From NCBI RefSeq assembly GCF_009905375.1, contig NC_133647.1, positions 78,296,231 to 78,360,230 on the forward strand: DNA of 64,000 bases, in the 5' to 3' direction. The position numbers and the translations under genes were made by a program. This document shows, one piece after another, positions 46,446-58,884 of the stretch (position 1 is its first letter; every line of letters begins with the position of its first letter). The stretch comes from Apium graveolens (taxonomy: Eukaryota > Streptophyta > Magnoliopsida > Apiales > Apiaceae). The notes under the pieces are model-generated. The model did no database searches. It had not been told where the DNA came from and saw nothing but the letters and a program-made list of their open reading frames with translations.

Positions 46446-47066
46446 AGCTTAAAAATTTATCTTACCTTAGTTTAGGATGTATGAAGCTTGAGAATTAATA
46501 AGGGAATTTTTCCATGACTAGAGCTTGAAGTTTCGAAAACTATTTCTCCTCTTTATTTGTTAGGGCTGAATGGAAGCTGTTTAGAGGGAGAGAGAGAGAG
46601 AGAGAGATTTTGTGTTGCTTGCTTGGGTGCTTCTTGGAGAAGTGATTGTATTTAATTGTATATTCTCTAGTATATAACCTAAACTAGGGTTATGTTGGCA
46701 TATCTTGTAACAAATCTTGCTAGCATTCCTAGGTTATAAGCTAAGCTAGTTGATTTAGACTTTAGCTTACTATTCTTTAGCCTTAGGTGATCATTCCTAT
46801 AAGCTTAGCTTACTATTTGATAAAATAACCATGGTTACTTTTCTACCATGGTTGGTTAGCGTGATACGTTTATTTATTCGTTTACGTGTTGTTCGGTCGC
46901 TTAATCGTTTTTGTAATAATTTCTCGTAAACGGTTCGCGGCGTAAATCCTTTCGTATTTATTCTTTATGTTTTGAAGTATCGTTCTTCGATATAAATCCG
47001 TAGGGTTTTAAATTCATAATTATACTGTGATTCCCATATTTCTTGATGTTTCATAGGTACGGTCAT
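46446..47066 (-). repeat. 5' LTR of E1, part 2
   Basis: It continues the E1 LTR exactly where F interrupted it and aligns with about 24899-25525 of the 3' LTR. It includes the possible 5' splice site AAG|GTAAGAT (46459-46468, minus) and a GA repeat (about 46588-46609). A2 cuts it after GGTCAT. Confidence 0.88.
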
Positions 47067-48549
47067 TGTAATAACCCAATTTTTGGAAATATTTGAAACC
47101 CTGATGAATAGTAACTCTTGTTGACTATGCTGATTAAGAAAAATTATCAGACCACGCTATATAGGAGTACTGTTATGGAAATTCTAAGATCGTATTAGTA
47201 TTACATAAAGTAAATGAGTGTATGTAAAGGTCGTTAGAATTCGAATTCGAATCCGGATACTTTGATTTTTCCTGAAAATCCACCAGATACCAAAAGAATT
47301 GAGTATAAGGTAACATGATTAAAATGATTTAAATTCAAGGATTATAAGAGAGGATCATTAAAGGAATATAAAATATTGAGGAAGGTTTAGGGGAACCCAA
47401 ATAATAAGATTCTGAATATGATCCCTCAAACGACGAATGATCACCTAAACCTGTTTCGTAATATTGATATCTCATTGTTGATTTAATTGTTATAAACTGC
47501 ATAATACCTATGTTAGAGATAGGTATTATTTGCGTATACCCTTAGTATAGGGGACCCAAAGGTTAACATTTTTCTAAACCGGGAGGCGATGTTCCCGAGT
47601 ATATTATATATATGTATATATATATAGTTTTCAAAAGCTATTAATCGAATAAAATTTATTCGATAGTAATAAATTATAAGTGAATATTAGTTTAAATATT
47701 CATTCGAGGACTTATGACTCTGTTTATTTTATTAAATAATATTCATTATTTTCTTAAAGAATAATATTTCGTTATTCGCCAAGTATTCGAGAAATGATTG
47801 ATATCGTCAATCATTTTTTTTACCTTACATATTTTTATAAAGTTATTTTCAAAACTTTTACTTCATTTGCTTTGATAAAATCTATTCATTATTTGAATAT
47901 TGTTTATAGCATAATATTCAGATATTGATTTATTCTATCAAATCATCCTTATTCCAAACGCTTTCAAAAACATTTTCGAGTCTTCAAAATGATTTGAAAG
48001 GCTAGAGCGGATCCCAAAACTCATTTTTAAATTTAAGATCTTCCTTTCGAAGGGGACTTATATAATCGCTCAAAAATTTGAGGGATCCGGCTCTGTGGAG
48101 TATTTTATATTCCCAACAAGGTTGCTGTTTTGAGAAAACAATTTGATTACTTTCCCAACGTTCGGGAAGTAAGTCCATCTAATTGAGTCGGCATAAGCAA
48201 CAGACAGGGGTACGGTGTATCAAGGTGTAAGAGGCTGGGTGACAGTCCATCAACGCGTGAGTGGCCGGGTAACAGTCTAGCGTGAGGTCCTAATGCGGCC
48301 AGGGTGATGATCGGCGTCGAATTCATCCATCTACTAGTAGAAAAGGTTACTTAATGGGTATCTTTTCCTGATCAGCAAGATACAGGTTTATGCCAAAGTT
48401 TTCTTCTTTCCAAATTCATTGGGTATTACAACTCTGTTTATACTTTTCTTGATAGAGGTTTTCAAGGAGTGTATGATATATATATATATATGTATATATA
48501 TATCGGGACTTTATGAAGTATCTCGTAACTTCATTTCTTTCAAATTATA
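47067..48549 (+). repeat. 5' LTR of A2, part 1
   Basis: It starts TGTAATAACCC as in A1. Compared with A1 it lacks about 1.4 kb (A1 9890 to about 11280), including the leader and possible 5' splice site. It carries only one unit of the 55-bp array and lacks the MITE. Confidence 0.85.
48545..48549. repeat. Target site duplication of A3, left copy (TTATA)
   Basis: Repeated at 62662-62666. Confidence 0.85.
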
Positions 48550-48803
48550 TGTAACACCCCCAAATCCGGGGTCGGGGATCCGGGTTGTCACGAGTTCCAT
48601 TTCCCTTAATAACACCCAATCTTAATAAATAATCAACTACTCTGTACTGTGACCCCACAATAAACACACACACCATAAGTTATAGTCTCAGAGATGAACA
48701 CTCAAAAATAACACAAGTCCTTATATTCCACAATTATAAACCGTTACACCTTAAAAAGGTTCTGAATAAATTTACATATTCCTTGCCATTATTACAATTC
48801 ATA

Positions 48804-48944
48804 TTATACATAAGTCTGGTTCATCAATAGTTGAAAACTTAGCCTATTGGTAATTTCTACCTCAGCTACAGCGGCCTCAACGCTTCCAGAAAGCTGCAGA
48901 ACGTTTCCTATCCGTTTGCGAATTGGGAGCTTGGTCCGGTTCAT
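48804..48944 (-). CDS. Small LTR ORF of A3 (3' LTR)
   Basis: 46 codons plus stop from ATG 48944. It begins MNRTKLPIRKRIGN: R2, T3, K4, R8, K9 and G12 (after Met) match histone H3 in register. It is open in both A3 LTRs and in A1 despite amino-acid changes in the middle. A phase-0 donor GAG|GTAGAA follows codon 28. Confidence 0.45.
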   Translation of the reverse strand: MNRTKLPIRKRIGNVLQLSGSVEAAVAEVEITNRLSFQLLMNQTYV

Positions 48945-48984
48945 CTTGTCTAGCTGATGTTGTGTGATGAAAGAAGAAAGCAAG

Positions 48985-49003
48985 GGTGAGCAACAAGCCC
49001 ACC
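48985..49003 (-). other. LTR stem-loop of A3 (3' LTR)
   Basis: The minus strand reads GGTGGGC-TTGTT-GCTCACC, a 7-bp stem. The 5' LTR copy is at 58925-58943, with the same loop, and that of A2 is at 63120-63138 with loop TTGTG. Confidence 0.6.
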
Positions 49004-50299
49004 AAAATAATATGTATAATGATTTACAGTATATGAGCATTCTCATAGTACTCATGAAAGTCTTGGTCAAAAGAAATGAACCAAGTTTGATATCTTAATG
49101 CGATGAAGTCGCAAAATATTCAGTATATATACATATATACTTTTCAAAATCTTGGAAGTCCTCTTCCATGCATAATATACACAGAGTTCCAGTTTATAAC
49201 TGTATAAAAATAAATATCATTGCAAGGTGATCTCATATATCTAACCCTGTCTCAACGTTTTTCTGAAAATCTTTGATATGCATAAGATAATCATTTACTA
49301 GATATAAGTTTAAAAGATGAAGTTACAAGATACTCCAATATACTTATATCTTTTCTAAATACTACTTGAACTACCACCGTTCAAGTTATAATGAGCTTTC
49401 AAAAGTTCATCACATAGATGAGACTACAAGACAAGATTTGAATAGATTCAATCTTTGAATATCATTATAAATAATGAAGTTACGAGATACTTCATTACGT
49501 CCTGATATATATATATACACCTATATATATACATACGTTTCTTGAAAACCTCTATCATGTAAAGTATGAACAGAATTGCAATATCCAATAAATTTGGAAA
49601 GGAAAGAATTTTGGCATAAACCTGATATCTTGCTGATCAGGCAAAGATACCAATAAGTAACCTTTTCTACTAGTAGATGGACGAATTCCCCACTAGTCAT
49701 CACCCTGGTCGCAATAGGACCTTATGCTGGACTGCCACTCAGCCACTTATGCATTTGATGGACTCCCACTGAGCCACTTACACTATCATGGATGCCCACT
49801 GAGCCCATATTGCTTATGCCGACTCGATAGATGGACTTACTTCCCGAACGTTGGGTAAGTAATCAATTCATTTATCAAAACAGCAACCTCGTTGCGAATA
49901 TAAAATACACCACAGAGCCGGATCCCTCTGGTTTTGAGCGAGTATTTAAATCCCCTTTAAAAGAAAGATCTTAAATATGTAAAAATGAGTTTTGGGATCC
50001 GCTCTAACTTTTAAAAATCATTTTAAAGACTCGAAAACACTTTAAAGAGTGTTTGGAGTAATGCTGATTTAATAAAGTAAATCAGTCCCAATATATTAGA
50101 AAATATCTGAATATTATTATTTAAATAATATTCCCATAAAGAATAATCTTTATACAAATAATTGAGGTAGAAGTTGTAAAACTTATATTTGAAATGAGTA
50201 TTAAATAACCAAAGATATACTTATACGAAAGTACTATATTTCTTTGAATAATCGAAAATAAGTTTGATTATCGAAACATTATTCTTTAATAAAATAAAG

Positions 50300-50590
50300 A
50301 ATATTATTAAATAACAAGCGGAGTCATAATACCTCGAATGAATATTATAAATAATATTCATTAAATAAAATAACGGAGTCATACATCCTCAAATGAATAT
50401 TCAATTAATAATCATTAATAATATAACTGAGTCATAAGCCCTCGAATGAATATTCGAAATAATATTCAATAATAAAATAAAGGAGTCATAAGTCCTCGGA
50501 TGAATATTCGAAATAATATTCAATAATAAAATAAAGGAGTCATAAGTCCTCGGATGAATATTCGAAATAATATTCAATAATAAAATATAG
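50300..50590 (-). repeat. Tandem repeat of about 54 bp in the A3 3' LTR
   Basis: GAGTCATA marks units at 50321, 50376, 50429, 50483 and 50537. The 5' LTR has the same five units at about 60245-60461. Confidence 0.8.
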
Positions 50591-52745
50591 TTAAAGTTAT
50601 CGAATAAACATTATTCGATTAATAGTTTTGAAAACTATAACCATATATATATAAAAATATATATATTATACTCAGGAACATCGACTACCGGTTTAGAAAT
50701 ATGTTCACCTTTTGATCCCCTATACTAAGGGTAAACTCAATACCGCTTATCTCTAGCATATGTATTATGCAACTGTAAGCATTTTAACCAACAGATATAT
50801 AATCCAAGAATATGAAATAGGCATGCATATATACCATATCACATGCTACAATATATCGCAAGAACTTGCTAATAACAAATATGCATTTATCGCAAGATCA
50901 TGCATATACACATATACATCACAACAACAGTATAACGGGTAGAAAACTTGCCTGAGTGCTCCCGGATAGACTTAAGCTTAGAGTGGGTCCGATAACCTAT
51001 GAACAACAACATAATTCGGAATTAAACCCCGGTCGCTTAAGAAACTAGACTTTAACCATTTAGAGTCCTAACGTTCGCTTTCGCGCTTAACGATTCACTT
51101 AAGTCGCTCGAGTACTCTCGGCTCCACCATTTTTAATAAATTAACCATTAAGGGTTTTAAGGCGATTCTTTCGCGAGTGTCTTACCAACTGTCTAACACA
51201 CTTAACATAATTGTTTCATACTTCAATAAGGTCTTTAACCTATGTTTCAAAGTATGGCGAGGGGTAAGGGTTCGTTCGCGAAACGTCGTTACTTAAAACG
51301 GCCGTTTCTCCTAAACCGTTCATCGGAATCAAACGAACCACATATCAAAACGAAGCTCGTAACATGAAATATCTAAACATGGAAGTGGTCAAAACCTAGC
51401 AGTGAGTTCAAGGGTTCTGATGTTAAGAACAAAAACAGTCTACGGTAAATCGGGCATTACGACGGCTATGTTTACGCGATTTCCCAAATTTAAACCATTC
51501 CAAAACAACCCATAATCAAGCCACAATCATATCCCAATCCAAAATCCATCCATACCACATCCTAACAGCCCCAATGAATTCAATATTAACATTTATACTT
51601 ATGCTTAAGCTTGAATTTAACTATACTTAAGTTCTTTTAACCAAAACAACAAGATTCACCATCCATTTCACTACCACTCCAACCCAAATTCTAAACCACA
51701 AGCATTAAGCTACTATATCACCATAACAATCAAAATCATCTTATTATACAAAGTAATCTAGGGTTTGGAGATGATATACCTTCCTTGAAGTGGTGGGAGT
51801 AGCTAGGAAGCCTTAAGAAGTCTTGAGATGACTTAGGGATGCTTGGATCTTAAAGGAAAAACAAGAAATTAAAGTTAAAATTCTTGAAGTCACTATTCAT
51901 TGACTTCTTCATTGATTTCTTGAAGAAGATTGTGAATGATTTGGAGGCTTAAACTCATATAATAGCCATAACTATGCATAAGGAATACTAGGGAATTATC
52001 TTACCAATTTAGGAAGCCTTGAACTTGAATTTTGAAAATTGTTTTCTTTGAAAATGGCAAAAGCCGAGAGCAAAGGGAGGATGAAGGAGAATTTTGTGTT
52101 TTTGTTTTGATGAAAATGAATATTTGCTTGGTTGGTTGAATTAGTTTTGTTTTGTTTTAGGTCAATTACCCATTTACCTTTGATTTTGTGTGGTTAATAT
52201 TCCACCACATTTCCTTCCCTCTTATGTCATACTTGCATCACTTTGTGATGTCATCACCCCTCCTTTGTCCTCTTTCTATTGGTTGGATGACACCATCCTC
52301 TCTTATCCCTTTGATTAACTTCCTAATTGTTTGCCTAATGACCGCTGATCTGTTATACGGTTCGCTTAACTTTCGTTTTCATTTATCGTTTGAGTGATCA
52401 TACCCGGGATCTTATTACTTGGGTTTCCTTAACCTTTCTCAATACATTCTAATCCTTTTATGATCCTCTCTTATAATCATTTTATTTAAATCCTTTTTAT
52501 CCTGTTACCTTATACTCAATTCTTTCCGTATCTAGTGGATTTCCGGGAAAAATCAAAGTGTTCGGAATTGGATTCTGACGATCTTTACAAACACTTATAT
52601 ACCATATAGAGTACTAATAAAATCTCAGAATATCAATAACAGAACCCCTACATAGTGTGGCATGAAAAGTTTTCTTATTCAGCATAATCTGCAAAATCAC
52701 TATTCATAAGGGTTTCAAAAATTTCCTAAAATTGGGATTATTACA

Positions 52746-52780
52746 GTCTCCCCTCCTTAAAAGGATTCCGTCCCGGAATC
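52746..52780 (-). promoter_or_regulatory. Polypurine tract and stem-loop of A3
   Basis: GATTCCG-GGA-CGGAATC (52764-52780 on the minus strand), then TTTTAAGGAGGGGAGAC against the LTR, identical in form to A1. Confidence 0.78.
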
Positions 52781-55700
52781 AGATAGAAAATGAATAGGGA
52801 TACTCTCTTAGCATTGCACTTTCTAACTATCGAGTAAATTTTCCCACATTGTGGTCCTACCACCAAACTCTGCCTAGTTTAATAACCCTTCTCCTAAGCA
52901 CTTGTTCCTTTTCACTCTATAACCCTTCCTGGTTGCTCCATATAGGTTACGTCAGGTTGCATGTCTATGCGCTCATATGCCCCTATTTATCTGGCATCCA
53001 AATTACGCTTTCTTAACATTGATACGTGAAACACGTTATGAACTTGCTACAGGTTCGGGGGTAGGGCTAGCTCGTATGCTATCTTCCCAATATGTCCTAA
53101 TACCTCAAAAGGTCCAACAATTCGTGGGCTTAGCTTTCCTTTCTTTCCGAACCTCATCCATCCTTTCCAAGGGAATACCTATAACAACACTAGGTCCCCT
53201 ACTTCCTATTCCTTGTCCTTTCTTGTCAAATCAACATACTTCGTGTTCCCGTCTTGGGGTACTACCAGCCGTCCTCTGATTAGATCTATTATATCCTTGG
53301 TCCTTTGGACTACTGCGGGTCCGAGCATCTCGCGCTCTACAACTTCATCCTAACATAAGGGAGATCGACATTGTCTTCCCTCAAGGATCTCATAAGGCGA
53401 CATCTCGATAATGACATATGATCTATTGTCGTAAGAAACTCAATCCGTGTTAAGTGATCATTCCAATTTCTTTCAAGTCTATTGCACAGACTCTCATTAT
53501 AACTTTTAGCATTAGAGCTTTTGCTTCTCAATACCCATTCTTTTCCAGTTCGTAATCGCTACTACCTTCCGTTCCTAATATTATACTGGTTATACTTTTG
53601 CTCGTTAGCGTTCTATAACCTTTTAATAACCACGTCAACCTTAGTATCACGAATGTGTTTCCATTCCGAATACCACCATAACTTTACTACTCCTTTTTCA
53701 GCTGTGTCTATTTTTGAAAGCTTGATCCATCATATAGAAGTAAAAGAATTCATTGAGAGATCACTATGATCATGAACACTTGTTACATTGCATAGTTAGT
53801 ACAGAAGGTGGCCAGCCTTTAGTACTTGACAAGTAATTAAACAATAGCTGGTATCCTACTCGGCTTCTATCACACAGATAGATAGTCATTCGGCAATACC
53901 TCCCCTTCTAGAAGGGTTGTTCTTCTCAGTTTATATGAAATGAAAAGAAGAGAAAAGAACGAATTGAAGAGAATTGTATATATATAAAAAATAAACTGCC
54001 ACAAAATATCTGGCTTGGAACCTACCTCTGAACTATAGAGGTTTGTCATAGGAGAACAAAACATATGTGTATATATCAACATCAAGTATTATAGCATCGT
54101 ATTTCACATGCCTAAATATTTTCGCTATTCCGTCTATCATTCTATGGACCCATGCTCTTCCTCGAGCTTATACACAATCACCTTTGAAACTCCTTCGATA
54201 TCGAAAATCGAACCTGGGATCTCATTCTAGACATCATCGTTACTTGAATTCTATGCTTGCACCGTAACCTTCCTCGTATAATAATACGACTCTCTATTGA
54301 TAAGAAAGAATAAATATTCAATAGGTAGATACTCTACTTAATTAGTCTATCAATGATAACTTATACACTACCACGACCCGTTTAGTGGTACTCAATCTCA
54401 ACATCCATTCCAATACAACTCTCACGGTTGTAATCAGCTCGTTACTCGCAGAATCATTGCTGCCTTACTATGGTCCACCACTGACCTACTGTCGTCATTC
54501 ACATTCCATGAAATCTTAATATCTAACCATACGGAGTCCATACATGTCGTATCAAATCCTTCTAAGGATGTAACATAATCACCATTCCTGATTCATGAAG
54601 AACACTCCTGATCCTGACATACATACATGACATGAAGCAGATAAAATTGCAGAAGAGTTTCAATCAAAGCAACGATAGCAGGTTAATACCATTCTAAATC
54701 ATATGCCTTAAATAGAAGACTTACTCAAAGGTTCGTCTAGTCCTTTTTGAAACATGGTCCAGGCTCATTCTCAAGATAGTACCTTCTAAGATAGATAGCC
54801 CGCTCCTGGCAATTACACGAATTAAACCTTTACCAACTACTATTACGGTTGGGTATTGCACAGTCATCAGAAGGAATGTCAATCTTCCAAACTATAATAC
54901 AACCTTCAGCTTTAACCATCATCACTATATTCCTTTGGCACAAGCGCCTATAATTATCCTCTTACCTTTAAAGTGTCGGCCACCTCTTTGGCCCTTCTTG
55001 ATAGTAAAATTTCCTTACAGTCAATGTCATTTTAACCACCTCCAAATAAATTTTCTACGTCATTTCAATCACAGCTTATGTGAAGATGTTTTCCTTAAAA
55101 TCTGATGAGTAAAAAAAAATCACCATTTTTCCATAAGTTATTGCCTCAGTCTTTAGAGGTTAATCACTGTCACGACTGACTCTCAATCATACTTAGAACA
55201 TCTTTAATCTTATGTCCTAATTGCCCGGAACAAATTCGACCTTTACTGGTTCGATCCATACTTTTTCGTGGTTTAACACGTGCCCACCTGGCATTATTAT
55301 AATTACGCCATATTTCCTTCATCAAAATTTCTATTCTTGAGAACTTTGAATATTACCTTTCTCCTTGTAAAACCTCTTAAGGTTATCCTTAAATCCTTCA
55401 TCAGGTACACCCTAGGCACAGGGCATATCAAGATACCATTTATTAATACCAGAATCATTGTCTATATACTTCTGAAAATTTCTCCACTGATCCTTAAAGG
55501 TTGTTATTACCTTAATCCTTTCCAATTCATACTATCCCTATTAAGGGTGAAATGCCAACCTTTATGCATTCCCCTAGGATTCATTTTAAGTTACCGATGT
55601 TCTATCCTTAATTCCACCTTTAAAAGGTACCTGCATCCTTCCATGGATAATTCAAGTCATATATCCCTGATAAGGGTGTCTTATTCAATCATTCCCACCT

Positions 55701-57130
55701 CGATAGTATATGTCTAATTTCACAATAACATTTGTATTCAAAATGGGGTCAATCAACATGGCCTCCAAAAGATAGCAATGGTTATCCGCTTGTCTTTCCT
55801 AATTTGGTAACGATAACAAGGATGTTCTGGAAGATATTGGTCGTGTTCAACGTGAACCTCTTCGTAATAATTCCTTATTTACTTTTGTTGTTTATCTCAA
55901 CAGTCACCTCAATGTTGGGATATCTTTCATATCTGGCATCTCCCTTTCTGGGTATCAAGCCACCGGTCTTACACTTCACATCCTTGAAGGTCACTTCCTT
56001 CATCCAATTTTCCTAATTTCTTACTTCCTTGTCTCCTCAGTCTATCCGCGTCTCATTATTTATCCTTCGAACTAAGTCAAGGTTTCCTCGAATCCTCCCA
56101 ACTTAAAGGGGGTACAATATATGTATCTCTTATGCCTTCTACCATCAATTTTAACTCATGGTGAATCATCCTCATCCTGACGATTACATACTTTTCTATT
56201 TCTATTGCTATGAGTCTTTAGGGTTTCCTCATACCCAACTCCCTTATCATTCCTCAAACTCTATTGCCTTTATATTCCTTTCCACTTCAGTTTCTTTTTT
56301 TTATTTTCCTTTCTCTTATCATTATTTCACAAACCAATCACAACATAAGCATTGATTTCAAACATCCCGTCATTCTGGATTCGTGTCCTCAGAACGAATC
56401 TTGACAACTTTTACAACTTAGATTCATAATTCATCATACTCATCCTCTTTTATTCTAGCTCCAAAGCTTTTACACTATCTCTATACTCTTGGGAAGCACT
56501 TTCCTGGAAACAATTGACTGAACTTAAATCAGTTTATTATAATCTCTTACTCCGTGCCTTCCTTGGCCTTTCACCAGTGGGTGGCCTCTCTCTTAGGAGG
56601 GTAAGTGACAAAAACCGTCTTTTGTGATTCGTCAATCATTTAGAATCTCAAATGATTCCTATATTTCCTTTAGCCAGGCTCTTGCCTCGACTGGGTCAAC
56701 TTGTTCCTTGGAACACTGAGAGCTTAGCGATTTAAAGGTCCTGAAAGAATTTCCCACTACATTGTTTCCCTCAAGGTGGTGGTTGGGAATAAAGTATAAG
56801 TTATGTTTAGACAGGTCAATGAATTTCCGTATAGGAGTACCGTCTCGGGTCTCCTTATCTCGCTCGACTTTTGTTTTCTTAGTCTAAATATTTCTTCCTA
56901 CTCCCCATAATTGGGGTCATCTTTTAATTTAAAAATCCTCATTTTCCACTTTATTATATTTTGGGTTCCTTATATCTTAATTGCGACCTCCCTGATTATC
57001 ACATTCAAGGTTTGCCCCTAATCTTATTCCTTGTGGGGGCATATTACTTGGAACATTTTGAGAATCTCTGGATATTTGTCTTACTTACTTTGCTTAAGTC
57101 TTTCCCTCGTTCAGTCCTTGCACGATTGCA
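52781..57130 (-). pseudogene. Dead gag-pol of A3
   Basis: On the minus strand, islands appear in the right order: gag text PVEARAWLKEI and ESFEIL (about 56660-56720) and ATHW near 56580. RAKEVADTLKV corresponds to the RNase H end (about 54960-55010). Integrase tail fragments GRQCRSPL, MSPYEIL, KGKLSP and LAYELALPP run from 53400 to 53000. Stops and frame changes are everywhere. No RT catalytic motif is readable. The long plus-strand frames in this region are antisense to the relics and are not genes. Confidence 0.75.
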
Positions 57131-57453
57131 AATTATGAATTCTTAAGTTCAATAAACTTCATGACACTCTCTTAAGTGTTAATAGTGCAATTAACAATGT
57201 GATCTTATCACAAACAAACTGATCTGAACTGAAATTAACGAATATACACATAACCTATTTGTTCGAGGGTACAACAACTGAACATATTAAAGAGAATTAC
57301 ATCATTTGATCTGATCCCTTCTATCCCAAAAGTACTACCATAGATAATCATCTAGTCATTAAAACTAATCATCCATAACTTAGGCTAATCCTCCAAAAGC
57401 GGTGCTGCATGAAATTCTTGTCAGATTGCTCAGACTCTGCACACTATTATGGA

Positions 57454-58227
57454 TCAAGAAATGCGGGCACGCACAACATCCCTAACCTGCTCCATTAAAG
57501 CAGTGATGAGGTCCAAGATAGTTGCAAGTAGAGCTGGATCAATCTGACCCTCAAGATGGCCTCTAGCTGTAACACGGGTGGTAGCCTCAATCCTTTCCAT
57601 GCTATGAGCTAATCCCGCCGGAAGTACCCCGCCCTCAATCCTTGGTGCAGTAAGTCGATCCAACAGATCACTCCTAACATTACGGGCCTCGGACAGGCCA
57701 CCCAAAGTCATATGATAATTGGCGATAAGAGAAGCCTGAGTGGTAGCATCTAGTAGTCCATGGGGTGCAGGTGGTGCAGACCCAGGAGATCCAAATGGAT
57801 AACCAAGCACGGTATCAGGTGACAATGGTGCAGGAGATAAAGGTGGCATTTCCTCAGTAGGTGTTGGGCTCTGTACCGGGGATGGAACAGGAATTGGTGG
57901 AACCTCATGGATGTCTACAGGAACCTCTAGAAGAGGGTCTGATACAGGTATAATTGGGGTCGTGAAAGGCCCCACTCCTTCTGCCCTCATTAACCTTTGT
58001 GCCCTTGGTAACTCTTCATCCTCTAGTGCCACCCTCGCGACCATTCTTGCTCTGGTAGTCGCCCTGACTACGGTCATCAATTCCTCAGCGGTCCTCTCTT
58101 CATTCTCATCAGGATCCTCCATGAGATCTTCCACAGCCACAATCCTTTCCGGAATAACATTCCCAACCGCAACATTCTCAATATGAATCTCATCCGGTCC
58201 CTCATTAGGGTACTCCATCGGATTCAC
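57454..58227 (-). CDS. Accessory ORF of A3 between PBS and gag, intact
   Basis: An open frame of about 257 codons ends at 57454. The first in-frame ATG is 58218 (MEYPNEGPDE). The frame is open further up to a TAA at 58303 without another ATG, so a spliced start is possible: GGTTCAG|GAG at 58273 would be a phase-0 acceptor. The N-terminal third is acidic (VEDLMEDPDENEERTAEEL), the next part basic (RATTRARMVARVALEDEEL), the middle Pro-rich (VPPIPVPSPVQSPTPTEEMP). The end is helix-like (LLATILDLITALMEQVRDVV). It is the only long open frame left in A3. The A2 copy has a TAA. Function unknown; nuclear or RNA-binding roles would be guesses. Confidence 0.6.
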   Translation of the reverse strand: MNPMEYPNEGPDEIHIENVAVGNVIPERIVAVEDLMEDPDENEERTAEELMTVVRATTRARMVARVALEDEELPRAQRLMRAEGVGPFTTPIIPVSDPLLEVPVDIHEVPPIPVPSPVQSPTPTEEMPPLSPAPLSPDTVLGYPFGSPGSAPPAPHGLLDATTQASLIANYHMTLGGLSEARNVRSDLLDRLTAPRIEGGVLPAGLAHSMERIEATTRVTARGHLEGQIDPALLATILDLITALMEQVRDVVRARIS

Positions 58228-58473
58228 AATTTGATCTCCAACTTGTAATAAAACATCCTCATGCTGATGCTCCTGAACCTCAGGGTTCGGTGCCCCGCTG
58301 CCTTATACGAGAATGAACTATGTTACTATCACGATATTTATAAGGGTTCCCGTAAGGGTTTTAACTGTCAGTACTACGTTAGGTAGCCCGACTATTAACT
58401 TGGCAAGAGTTCTTATTATCTTAATGAACTTATTATCTTAACGTCACATCATCTCTGAGGTTTATAACGCTTA

Positions 58474-58485
58474 GCTCTGATACCA
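58474..58485 (-). promoter_or_regulatory. Primer-binding site of A3
   Basis: The minus strand reads TGGTATCAGAGC, next to the LTR edge at 58490. Confidence 0.88.
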
Positions 58486-58743
58486 CTTCTGTAACACCCT
58501 CAAATCCGGGGTCGGGGATCCGGGTTGTCACGAGTTCCATTTCCCTTAATAACACCCAATCTTAATAAATAATCAACTACTCTGTACTGTGACCCCACAA
58601 TAAACACACACACCACAAGTTATAGTCTCAGAGATGAACACTAAAAAATAACACAAGTCCTTATATTCCACAATTATAAACCATTACACCTTAAAAAGGT
58701 TCTGAATAAATTTACATATTCCTTGCCATTATTACAATTCATA

Positions 58744-58884
58744 TTATACATAAGTCTGGTTCATCAATAGTTGAAAACTTAGCCTATTGGTAATTTCTAC
58801 CTCAGTTACAGCGGCCTCAACGCTTCCAGAAAGCTGCGGAACGTTCCCTATCCGCTTGCGAATTGGGAGCTTGGTCTTATTCAT
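58744..58884 (-). CDS. Small LTR ORF of A3 (5' LTR)
   Basis: 46 codons plus stop from ATG 58884, beginning MNKTKLPIRKRIGN. R2 of the 3' copy is Lys here; T3, K4, R8 and K9 are kept. The stem-loop lies upstream at 58925-58943, with a pyrimidine-rich run between. Phase-0 donor GAG|GTAGAA after codon 28. Confidence 0.45.
   Translation of the reverse strand: MNKTKLPIRKRIGNVPQLSGSVEAAVTEVEITNRLSFQLLMNQTYV

Larger units (their letters stand above)
48550..52745 (-). repeat. 3' LTR of A3 (4196 bp)
   Basis: Plus strand from TGTAACACCCCC to GGGATTATTACA. Contains the small ORF (48804-48944), a stem-loop (48985-49003), a 54-bp tandem array (about 50300-50590) and a possible 5' splice site TTG|GTAAGAT (51998-52007, minus). 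A CT-rich leader with CTCGGC lies near 52060-52090. Confidence 0.93.

Noticed and set aside
55280..55717. 145-codon plus-strand open frame with hydrophobic, membrane-like sequence
   Set aside because: It lies antisense to the dead pol of A3, is AT-driven, and resembles nothing; overlapping relics on the other strand explain the sequence.
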